Assembly: GCA_913053915.1 (NCBI GenBank)
Contig: CAJXGP010000012.1
Coordinates: forward strand, 1 to 13,333
DNA: 13,333 nt
Direction: 5' to 3'
DNA from: an uncultured Ignavibacteriales bacterium
GTDB lineage: Bacteria; Bacteroidota; Ignavibacteria; Ignavibacteriales; Ignavibacteriaceae
Below, in pieces: positions 1-8,000 of the stretch. The notes under the pieces are model-generated. The model saw only the letters and a program-made list of their open reading frames with translations. It searched no databases and was not told where the DNA came from. Each line of letters begins with the position of its first letter. The stretch's first letter is position 1. The position numbers were made by a program, and so were the translations under genes.

Positions 1-78
1 TGTACTGTTAATTTTTCAATATAAATCCCTTTTTGGTTCCGGCTTGTCCAGGTTAAGAATTAGAAAACTTGATCATTT

Positions 79-1002
79 TTAAAAATAAGGGTCAAGTACC
101 CAACGTAACAAAGCAATTACCAAAATTATAACACCGTCAACTTTTGTAAGTTTCCATTTTCTTCTCATTAAAAAGAATGTAACAACTAAGGCACCTAGCA
201 TAACAATTACACTAATATAATCGTGATGAGTAATTTTTAAAGGATTCAATATTGAAGCGGTGCCTAAAACACCGAGCTGATTAAAAATATCGCTTCCAAT
301 TAAATTACCTATAGATATTCCTTGTTTTCCCTTAGAAATTGCCACAAGCGATGTTGCCAATTCGGGCAAAGACGTACCGCCGGCAACAACGGTAATTCCA
401 ATTAACCATTCGGATACGTTAAGCATTCGGGCAATAGCGGAAGCCGATTCTACAAAATATTGTGCACTTATAATAATTAATCCCACACCAATTATGAATT
501 TAGGAATAATCCACCATTTAAGTTTTATGTCGGATCTTTTTTCACCATTATTTTTCTTTGTTTTTATGAGTTTTGTTAAATATACGATTAAAGCAATAAG
601 TAATAATACCCCTTCTAATCGTGAAAGCTGCATATCAATAAAAAAGACAACTAGTAAAAGACTGGCACCAATCAAAAAAGTAAAATCCCTGTATAATATT
701 TCTTTTGTTATTTTAACGGTTGCAAAAAGGGTAACTAAACCGAGTATAAAACCGAGGTTAAAAATATTTGATCCGACAATATTTCCTACCGAAATTGCAG
801 GTCTGTTGGTTAAAGCGGCAGAAACCGAAACTGCAAATTCAGGCAACGAAGTAGCAATTGCAATCACAGTTAATCCAACTACTAATTCCGATAAACCTAA
901 TTTACGTGCAATATTTGAGGCGGAATCGACAACCAAATCTGCGCCGGTCCATAGACCTAAACCGCATAATACAATGATGATTGAATCAATAAGTGGAGAC
1001 AT
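79..1002 (-). CDS. Na+/Ca2+ exchanger-family antiporter (CaxA/YrbG type)
   Basis: Integral membrane cation antiporter, expected to exchange Ca2+ for Na+ (possibly K+ or H+) across the cytoplasmic membrane. Counted from the ATG at 1002 (307 aa), it has the two inverted alpha repeats of the family. Repeat 1 has ATSLPE (Glu55) followed by GNIVGSNIFN (Asn79). Repeat 2 has GGTSLPE (Glu214) followed by GNLIGSDIFN (Asp238). These four residues line up with the ion ligands E54, N81, E213 and D240 of archaeal NCX_Mj. About ten hydrophobic segments flank a short Lys-rich cytoplasmic loop near residues 145-162, as the family expects. The length is normal for bacterial and archaeal members. The frame also opens at a TTG at 1011, but the ATG at 1002 is preferred and has a GAG-containing purine stretch just upstream. 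A sigma-70-like promoter lies about 30 nt upstream. The family call is firm; the transported ion and coupling ion are not determined by sequence. Confidence 0.93.
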   Translation of the reverse strand: MSPLIDSIIIVLCGLGLWTGADLVVDSASNIARKLGLSELVVGLTVIAIATSLPEFAVSVSAALTNRPAISVGNIVGSNIFNLGFILGLVTLFATVKITKEILYRDFTFLIGASLLLVVFFIDMQLSRLEGVLLLIALIVYLTKLIKTKKNNGEKRSDIKLKWWIIPKFIIGVGLIIISAQYFVESASAIARMLNVSEWLIGITVVAGGTSLPELATSLVAISKGKQGISIGNLIGSDIFNQLGVLGTASILNPLKITHHDYISVIVMLGALVVTFFLMRRKWKLTKVDGVIILVIALLRWVLDPYF

Positions 1003-1031
1003 AGTTCTCAAAATTTATAAAAGAATCTTCA

Positions 1032-1059
1032 ATTATAAATAATCGGCAACAATAATCAA
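1032..1059 (-). promoter_or_regulatory. Probable sigma-70 promoter of the antiporter gene
   Basis: Read on the minus strand, TTGATT (1054-1059) is separated by 16 nt from a perfect TATAAT (1032-1037). Transcription would start near 1025 and leave a leader of about 20 nt before the ATG at 1002. The location and perfect -10 box support it. In AT-rich DNA some of this can arise by chance, and many Bacteroidota use a different consensus. Confidence 0.5.
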
Positions 1060-1336
1060 AAATGAAAAACGCTGTATTTTTTATTGATTAGTAACGGTAT
1101 GCTAAAACAATAGAATAACAAACTGCCGTTTTTAAGAAATACCTACCGGCAAAAAACAGGATTATTTACAAATGCAGATTTTATTCATGGTTGAAGAAAT
1201 CTATAAGGCTTCAATTATTAAAGTATATTAACTCTATAACACAACTTCGTTTTGTTACCATTCTGCGTGTCCAAAAGATGTGAAAATCCTTTCGTTTTTG
1301 AGGTAAAATTGAGAATCAAGCAATAAATTTGGCGCT

Positions 1337-1374
1337 CCGGTAATTCCTTACCGACAAAGGTATAAAATTACCGG
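1337..1374. repeat. Bulged hairpin (inverted repeat) in intergenic DNA
   Basis: CCGGTAATT (1337-1345) and AATTACCGG (1366-1374) form a perfect 9-bp inverted repeat. Inside it CCTT (1346-1349) pairs with AAGG (1357-1360), leaving a 5-nt bulge (TATAA). Two more G-C pairs outside (1334-1335 with 1375-1376) extend it around a single bulged T. No T-tract follows on either strand, so it is not a typical intrinsic terminator. A folded dispersed repeat or a structured RNA segment are alternatives. Confidence 0.5.
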
Positions 1375-1415
1375 GCTATAGATGCTGAATATCCCATTTA
1401 ACTGAATTTTTTCAT

Positions 1416-1490
1416 GTCATTTTCGAAAGAATGCGGAAATTATCTTTAACATTTTTCCAATCATTTCGAACGAAGTTGAAAATCTCCTGT
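1416..1490. repeat. Degenerate dispersed-repeat remnants
   Basis: The segment at 1461-1490 contains ATTTCGAACGAAGTTG followed by AAAATCTCC. This resembles, from memory, an intergenic repeat common in Bacteroidota and relatives with a TTTCGAACGAAGT core and an AGAAATCTC tail. A second degenerate copy in the opposite orientation lies at 8629-8665 in this same window, which supports a repeat family. The adjoining 1416-1444 segment (GTCATTTTCGAAAGAATGCGG) has a similar flavour but is weaker. No coding capacity. Confidence 0.4.
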
Positions 1491-1494
1491 CAAC

Positions 1495-1518
1495 AAAGGA
1501 ATACCGTAAAATTCCTTT
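1495..1518 (-). terminator. Possible terminator hairpin after propeller gene
   Basis: AAAGGAAT (1495-1502) and ATTCCTTT (1511-1518) form a perfect 8-bp stem with an 8-nt loop. The stem begins 13 nt beyond the stop codon of the 1532-4576 gene. Its 3' arm ends in TTT but no long U-run follows, so termination efficiency is doubtful. Position is the main support. Confidence 0.4.
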
Positions 1519-1531
1519 AAAATACACGTCT

Positions 1532-4500
1532 TTATTTTCTCATTAATTTACGCCAATGAGTAAAAAGCTCGTTAAATTGTTTTTTATAAACTGAAAATAA
1601 CTCTCTCTGACCCTGAGTAGGAGCAGCATCGGCAGCTTGAACAATAGTTGCTAAACCTGATAACCCACTTATTACGGAAGACAAACTAGGATGTCCTTTA
1701 TTCGACAGAGCAGAGAGAGAATCATAAATTGCCTGAGAGAATTTTTCCTTCTGTTTCTTCAACATTTTCCCTATTGTCCTGTGTAAAGAAAAAGCTTTGT
1801 TCAATTCTCCATTTACCGTTAAAGCTAATTTTAATTGTTCCCTCAGAGCTAAGGAAGATATATGTACCCGTGGGTCTTCTTTTACCACAAGCTTTTTAGT
1901 ATAATTTTTACCGTCAACAGTTAAAATAATTTTATAGATACCCGGTAAAACTAAGGGACCTTCCGGAATAACGGGAGTACTCTGGCCCCATACTGCCGCA
2001 ATCGAATATCTGTAACGAAGTACGTCAGGCCGCGGGTAACGGAGATTCCAAACAAATCTATGCATACCGGATTTAGATGATAATTTTTGCGGTTTTTCTA
2101 TCCATCCCTTTTCAAAGTACCTATCGGTATTCAATTTTTTTTGTACTTCATTACCGGCAAAGCTACGTATAACACGCCCTTTTGCATCCAATATAGTTAG
2201 CTTAATAGAAGAGTTATTCTTCAACCGGTAATCAATAATAGCACCGGTAGGTGGATTTTTACCAAGCGAAGTTGAAGGCGGCCAGGGTGTATCATGATTC
2301 TCATTTGCGCGTAGCCTCCAAGCAATTGCAGGTGTAAAAAGATATACAGATTTTTTTGCAACTTCCGGGTTAATTTCCCGTAAAGGTTCAATATCATCAA
2401 GCACCCAAATACCCCGTCCTTGTGTACCGGCAACCAAATCGTTTCCATGTATTAAGATGTCTCTTACGGAAGTTGTAGGTAAATTTAAGGTGAGTGACTG
2501 CCAATCAGATCCATCATTGAACGAAACATAAACGCTTCTATTAGTACTTGCAAACAAAAGTCCTTTCTTCACCGGATCAGATACAACGGAATTTACATAT
2601 TCATCATTAGGCAGCCCTTTCGTAATTGTTTGCCATGATTTGCCACCGTCGGTAGTTTTAATAATTAAAGGTTTAAATTTACCTATACGATGAGTATTAA
2701 CCGCCGCATAAGCAATATTTTTTGAGAAGACCGAAGGTGAAATTGCATCGATCCTGCCCCAAACCGGAATAGAAGATGGAGTAACATTTTGCCAATGTTT
2801 TCCTCCGTCATCAGTCTTTTGAATTATCCCGTCATCCGTACCGACCCATATTAAATTTTGATCTATCGGAGAAGGAGCAATACTGAATATCACGCCGAAA
2901 CCACAGTCACGAGCTTGGACTAAATCAGGGTTATCGCAATTGACTGCATTCTTTTTTTTACCTGAAAGGTCTGGGCTTATTCTCTTCCAATGATCACCAT
3001 TATCAACGGATTTGAATAAATATTGATTTGCAAAATAGAGAGGATAAGGTTTGATATGAGAAAATGCAAGCGGTGTAATCCACGTATATCTATATTTAAC
3101 CGTATTAGGCTTTGCACCGTAAGTTGAAACAGGCCAGGGTGAAACCTGAGCTACTTGACGAGTAATTTCATTAAAGCGGGATACAGGTCCGCCAAGTCCG
3201 CTGCCGAAAACCAAATTAGGATTGCCTGGTTTCGGAACTTCATAATCTCTTTCATCGCCACCAACCGGATGCCAGTCGCGCAGATCAATTACGCCGTAGG
3301 GACCTCTGCTTAATATTCCTACAGTACCGTTATCTTGTTGACCGCTGTAAATTCTATAAGGAAATTGATCATCAACTTCAATATGGTAGAACTGTCCTGT
3401 CGGTTGATTATACCAGCTAGACCAGCTTTTCCCGTTATTAACCGTTACAACACTGCCTTGATCGGAAGCAGTAATCATGTGAGTAGGGTCTTTAGGATTA
3501 ATCCATAAGAAATGATAATCGTCTCCACCCGGAGACCCTTTAAAAAACCTGAATGTTTTACCGCCGTCCGTTGAACGATGAATGGAACGATCCATAACAT
3601 ACACAATATTAGGATTGCGAGGATCAACAGTAATACGGCTAAAGTAAGAATTAGCGAGAGACGGATCGGCATTTATAAGTTTCCATGTTTTCCCGGAATT
3701 GTCGGAACGATATAAGCCATTTTTCCCTTTAGTAGTTATAATTGTAGCATAAACAATTTTACCATTACTGCCGGGCGCAACGGCTAAACCGATCCTTCCG
3801 TAATTTCCTGCCGGAAGACCGTGCCCGGTTAATTTTTTCCAATGCTCACCTCCATCATCACTTTTATAGATCCCTGAACCTGGACCCGTTTGACTTAAAT
3901 AATAATCGAGCCATGGGTGCATTCGCATTTGCCACATAGACGCAAAAATAATTGACGGAGCCTTCGGATCTGCAGCAAGATCAACTGCACCGGTATTATT
4001 ATCTACATATAAAACCTTTCTCCAACTTTTACCACCGTCTTTCGTAAGATATACTCCACGTTCCGAATTCGGCTCAAATGCATGTCCCATTGCCGCTACC
4101 AACACCCTTTGAGCATTTTTGGGATCAATAAGAATCCTACCGATATGACGAGTTTTTTTTAGTCCTACATTCTTCCATGTTTTACCGCCGTTTTCCGTTT
4201 TATAAATACCGTTACCGGCAAGCATATCGTATCGAAGCGCAACTTGCCCGGTACCGACATAAATTATCTTGGGATTTGACGGGGCAATTGCGAGAGCGCC
4301 GACTGAAGATGCTTCTTTTTGCTGCATCAAGGAATGCCAAGTCCTTCCTGCATCATCAGTCTTCCAAACCCCTCCTCCGGCAGAGCCAAAATAAAAAGTA
4401 TTCGGTTCATCCGGGACTCCTTCCGCCATCGTTGCCCATCCAGCCCGGTAAGGACCGACTAATCGCCACTTTAATCCGGAATAGATTTGATTCGGAATAT

Positions 4501-4576
4501 TTTGGGCTTCAAGATTTATTCCTGCACTTACTAATAGCGAAAGAAATACAACCAAAATTAAATTTTTAAGTTTCAA
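1532..4576 (-). CDS. Secreted Asp-box beta-propeller protein (VPS10/sortilin-like), diverged paralogue
   Basis: A 1014-aa exported protein of the VPS10/sortilin-like BNR-repeat family, often labelled glycosyl hydrolase although no activity is implied by the motifs. A Sec signal peptide covers residues 1-25 (hydrophobic core LILVVFLSLLVSAG, likely cut near AQ). Eleven Asp boxes (S/T-x-D/N-x-G-x-x-W/F) start at residues 73, 127, 178, 239, 291, 335, 378, 523, 588, 641 and 685. A beta-rich C-terminal part follows (LPGIYKIILTVDGK at 878-890, then EDPR), and then a helical tail. No lipobox and no type IX secretion tail were seen. It is the tandem paralogue of the 5008-8208 gene but differs in four ways: GTGQ instead of GTGE (108-111), GGDERDY instead of GGESGY (439-445), two cysteines (547, 558) absent from its sister, and a shorter C-terminus. 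The start is a TTG with a strong Shine-Dalgarno. Substrate or partner unknown. Confidence 0.88.
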   Translation of the reverse strand: MKLKNLILVVFLSLLVSAGINLEAQNIPNQIYSGLKWRLVGPYRAGWATMAEGVPDEPNTFYFGSAGGGVWKTDDAGRTWHSLMQQKEASSVGALAIAPSNPKIIYVGTGQVALRYDMLAGNGIYKTENGGKTWKNVGLKKTRHIGRILIDPKNAQRVLVAAMGHAFEPNSERGVYLTKDGGKSWRKVLYVDNNTGAVDLAADPKAPSIIFASMWQMRMHPWLDYYLSQTGPGSGIYKSDDGGEHWKKLTGHGLPAGNYGRIGLAVAPGSNGKIVYATIITTKGKNGLYRSDNSGKTWKLINADPSLANSYFSRITVDPRNPNIVYVMDRSIHRSTDGGKTFRFFKGSPGGDDYHFLWINPKDPTHMITASDQGSVVTVNNGKSWSSWYNQPTGQFYHIEVDDQFPYRIYSGQQDNGTVGILSRGPYGVIDLRDWHPVGGDERDYEVPKPGNPNLVFGSGLGGPVSRFNEITRQVAQVSPWPVSTYGAKPNTVKYRYTWITPLAFSHIKPYPLYFANQYLFKSVDNGDHWKRISPDLSGKKKNAVNCDNPDLVQARDCGFGVIFSIAPSPIDQNLIWVGTDDGIIQKTDDGGKHWQNVTPSSIPVWGRIDAISPSVFSKNIAYAAVNTHRIGKFKPLIIKTTDGGKSWQTITKGLPNDEYVNSVVSDPVKKGLLFASTNRSVYVSFNDGSDWQSLTLNLPTTSVRDILIHGNDLVAGTQGRGIWVLDDIEPLREINPEVAKKSVYLFTPAIAWRLRANENHDTPWPPSTSLGKNPPTGAIIDYRLKNNSSIKLTILDAKGRVIRSFAGNEVQKKLNTDRYFEKGWIEKPQKLSSKSGMHRFVWNLRYPRPDVLRYRYSIAAVWGQSTPVIPEGPLVLPGIYKIILTVDGKNYTKKLVVKEDPRVHISSLALREQLKLALTVNGELNKAFSLHRTIGKMLKKQKEKFSQAIYDSLSALSNKGHPSLSSVISGLSGLATIVQAADAAPTQGQRELFSVYKKQFNELFTHWRKLMRK

Positions 4577-4584
4577 TTTCTTTT

Positions 4585-4591
4585 CCCTCCT
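4585..4591 (-). promoter_or_regulatory. Strong ribosome binding site fixing a TTG start
   Basis: On the minus strand AGGAGGG lies 8 nt before the TTG codon at 4576. That TTG directly precedes a clean signal peptide, so it is the natural start even though it is not ATG. This is the strongest Shine-Dalgarno match seen at any start in the window. Confidence 0.75.
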
Positions 4592-4811
4592 AATTATTAT
4601 TTGTAAAAATTGAATTTGCTCTAAAAAGTATACCTGAATGAACCGTTAAAAACCGCCTCAAAAAGATCATTGTAAATTCAAACGAATTTATAAACAAATT
4701 TTAAGGAATAATTTTTCAGGTAAATCAGTAATATTTTATAATGATGATTAATAATCACCTAACGCGGTAAACCGCAAATTTAGAAATTACGTTTAAACTA
4801 TTGCATTTTTT

Positions 4812-4848
4812 TAATTTCTAATTGACCTAATTGATCTAATTTCTAATT
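4812..4848. repeat. 12-bp direct repeat
   Basis: TAATTTCTAATT occurs exactly at 4812-4823 and again at 4837-4848, separated by 13 bp (GACCTAATTGATC). The array is AT-rich and could reflect slippage or part of a dispersed intergenic repeat. No function can be assigned. Confidence 0.5.
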
Positions 4849-4893
4849 AAATAACAATTCACAATAACCAATAAAACAAACCATCTATCTGCT

Positions 4894-4913
4894 GCCACCG
4901 ACCACTCGGTGGC
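4894..4913. repeat. GC-rich perfect hairpin in AT-rich spacer
   Basis: GCCACCGA (4894-4901) and TCGGTGGC (4906-4913) form a perfect 8-bp stem with a CCAC tetraloop. The stem has six G-C pairs, in contrast to the flanking A/T-rich DNA. It lacks a T-tract on both strands, which argues against a standard intrinsic terminator. A REP-like palindromic element or an mRNA 3'-end stabiliser for the upstream propeller gene are plausible. Confidence 0.55.
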
Positions 4914-4953
4914 TGACGTTCCAACTAAAGATTAAAAACAATAAACAGTAAAA

Positions 4954-4982
4954 AATATTTTGACATAAAAAACAAAAATATT
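4954..4982 (-). terminator. Weak possible terminator of the 5008-8208 gene
   Basis: On the minus strand AATATTTT (4975-4982) and AAAATATT (4954-4961) can pair as an 8-bp A-U stem with a 13-nt loop, followed by TTTT. It sits about 26 nt past the stop codon. The stem contains no G-C pair, so it would be unstable; position is the main argument. Confidence 0.3.
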
Positions 4983-5007
4983 ATTGGGGATACTATACTC
5001 CGGTGTT

Positions 5008-8000
5008 TTATTTTAGATTCGGAAATTTAATTTTTTTAATTGTTTCTATTGGAATTTTTAACAGAGGAAATCCCTTTTCATTTATAAGTTCATTTAATTC
5101 TTTTATGTCGGTTCCATTCAACTGCTTCCAACTATTTTCCGCTTTAAGAAGCTCTTGATTCTTAATATTAAATGCAGCAATCATTTGTTCGGTAGGTTGC
5201 CGGTCGGCGCTTAATACCGTTGATTCCAAGTTGGCTATTCCTAAAGCGTTTACTGTGTTGTAGAGCCTTTTAGTTTTATCTCCAAGTATTTTTAATTTGC
5301 TCTTAATGTTTGTTCCGGTATTTCGATTCTTTTGTAAGCTGATTAATTGATTATTAAAAGTATCAATACCTTTTTGAAGCGACAACTGATTTGCAGCAGC
5401 ATTCCAAATTTTAAGAGCCAGGTTTAATTGAAAAGATAATTCCTCTTTTGAAATTTTTACGCGCGGGTCCATTACAACCTTAAAAGTTTGAGAATAAGAT
5501 TTATTATCAACGATAAGTTTAACAATATAATTCCCGGGCAATACAAAAGGACCTTGAGGTTCTCTTACCGTACCTTTACCGGCAATTGCAGCCATACTAT
5601 AATAATGATATTTAGTGGGTAAAGGTGGATATCTCAAGTCCCAAACAAACCGGTTTAATCCTCGATGTACAGTTAACGGATGAAATTCCGGTAGCCATTG
5701 AGTCATAAAATAAGGTTGTGAAGCAATAGGTTGCGGTTTTTTTTCACTGGAAAATTTTCTTATCAAATTACCATTCTGATCAAATATTTTCAGTACTACC
5801 GGAGATTCCGGTTTGGTTAAAAGATAATAATCAATAATTGCACCGCTCGGAGGATTTTCACCATGTGGGAATTCGGGAGGAAGCGGGGTATCATGATTCT
5901 CGCTTCGTCTAATTCGTATAGCCGTTTCGGGTTTAAAAAGAAATGCATTTCCGGTAAAAGCTTTTTTATTCATTTGCCTCAAAGATGTTATATCATCCAA
6001 AATCCAAAAGGCTCTGCCATGAGTAGCAGCAATAAGATCATTATCATGGATATCTAAATCCCGTATGGAAACAGTCGGTAAATTAAGTTTCAACGACTGC
6101 CAATGTTCCCCGTTGTCAAATGAAACATATACACCGGTTTCCGTACCTGCAAAAAGTAATCCCTTTTTATATGGGTCAGCGCGTACTACACGTACAAAAG
6201 TATTCCTAGGTATACCATTGTCAATACGAATCCAGTGTTTTCCGTAATCTTTTGTCCAATAAATATAAGGCGTAAAATCATTCAATCTATGTCTATCTAC
6301 GGCTGCATAGGCAGCCTTTGCATCAAAAGGAGAAGCATCAATCGTACTAATTTTACTCCACGGTGTAAGTTCGGGAGGAGTAACATTCCGCCAGTTTTTA
6401 CCGCCATCTTTCGTTAATTGAATTAGACCGTTATCGGTACCTACCCATATAATCTTATTTCTAATAGGAGAAAATGCCATAGAATAAATTACGCCCCACC
6501 CAATGTGTGCAGCACTATGGGCGGATAAACCTACGTTATTTTTACTATGTAAATTTGCACGCGTTAAATCAGGGCTTACCGCCTTCCAATGTAAACCGCC
6601 GTCTGTAGTTTTCAACAACATTTGAGCGCCGTAATAAAGGGAATTTTGATTATGAGGATCGAAAGCAAGTGGTGAAGTCCACGTAAAACGATATTTACGC
6701 TGCGGTATAGATTGTCCCCGTGGAGATAGCAACCAAGGAGAAACAACCTGAGTTTGTCCGGTTATACGATTAAATCTGAATAAACCGCCATAGGTACTTC
6801 CTCCAAAAACAATATTAGGATTCTTAGGATCGGGTGCAATATAACCGCTCTCACCGCCATTTATCGAGTACCAGTCTCTGAAAGTAATCAGTCCATAATC
6901 GCTTCTGCTGGTGATTGAAACTGTACCTGCATCTTGTTGAGAGCCGTAAACCCTGTAGGGGAATTGATTATCAGTTGTAACATGATAAAACTGAGCGGTA
7001 GGTTGATTATACCAACTGCTCCATGTTAATCCGTTATCTAAACTAATTGAAGTACCTTGATCACCGGCTACTATTAAGTGGCGGTCATTTTTAGGATCAA
7101 TCCATAGATAATGATAATCATCACCACCCGGCGAGCCTTTTATTGCAGTAAAAGTTTTACCCCCATTAACCGATCTAAATAATGATCGGTCGGGTATATA
7201 GATAATTTTAGGATTTTTAGGATCAATAAATATCCTTCCGAAATACCACATCCGGGTAATTATATTATGGTTATTATTGATAAACCGCCAATGATTACCT
7301 CCATCATTCGAATAATATAACCCCGAACCTCTGCGCAGCGCTTCAATAAGTGCATAAACTTTTTTCCCATGAGAACCTTGGACAACAGAAACACCTATTC
7401 TTCCAAAAGGACCATCGGGTAAACCTTGAGTACCAATTTTCGCCCAAGTTTTACCTTCATCGGTTGATTTATATATTCCGCTATTATTTCCTTCTACCGG
7501 AGGATATTGACTCCATGGTGTACGGTAAGCCTGCCATAATGAAGCAAAAATAATTTTCGAATCATTGACGTCCCATGAAAGATCAATCGCACCGGTTTTA
7601 TCATTCACATATAACACTTTTTCCCATGATTTTCCCCCATCGGTTGTTTTGAATACTCCACGTTCTTTGTTTGGTGCATAGGCGCGGCCAAATGCAGCTA
7701 CTAATACAACATCAGGATTTTTTGGATCGATTAGAATTTTACCAATATGGCGTGTATCCTTTAAACCGACATACTTCCACTTTACACCGCCGTCAATCGA
7801 TTTAAAAACACCTCCACCGTAAGTAATGTCGGAACGCATATCCGCTTCGCCTGTTCCTACGTAAATAATTTTCGGATTAGATGATGATATCGCTAATGCC
7901 CCAATGGAAGGATTTATTTGACCGTCTGAAATTGGTTTCCATGTAACACCGGCATTTGTTGTTTTCCAAACACCGCCGTCAACCGAGCCGAAATAAAATG

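Larger units (their letters stand above)
1003..1531. other. Gene-free gap between antiporter and propeller gene
   Basis: This 529-bp stretch lies between two minus-strand genes and has no credible coding frame. It holds the antiporter promoter at its left end, a bulged hairpin at 1337-1374, two degenerate repeat-like segments at 1416-1490 and a hairpin at 1495-1518 just past the propeller gene's stop codon. The 1320-1490 portion looks like accumulated, decayed dispersed repeats rather than a lost gene. Confidence 0.6.
4577..5007. other. Intergenic region between the two propeller paralogues
   Basis: A very AT-rich 431-bp gap with no plausible gene. It contains a weak possible terminator for the 5008-8208 gene (4954-4982), a GC-rich hairpin (4894-4913), a 12-bp direct repeat (4812-4848) and the ribosome binding site of the 1532-4576 gene. 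A weak promoter-like pair on the minus strand, TTGTTT (4692-4697) and TACAAT (4669-4674) with a 17-nt spacer, could drive that gene separately, but such matches are frequent in AT-rich DNA. Confidence 0.6.

Noticed and set aside
494..1042. 182-aa open frame on the plus strand
   Set aside because: It lies almost wholly antisense to the antiporter gene, whose repeats and ligands are clear; its translation shows no family motifs.
1261..1330. Remnant of a coding gene on the minus strand
   Set aside because: Short peptide-like stretches appear in reverse complement but are interrupted and match no family; a decayed repeat is the simpler explanation.
4177..4569. 130-aa plus-strand frame opposite the N-terminal part of the 1532-4576 gene
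   Set aside because: Antisense shadow of Asp-box coding sequence, with Arg/Tyr-rich random composition and no recognisable domain.
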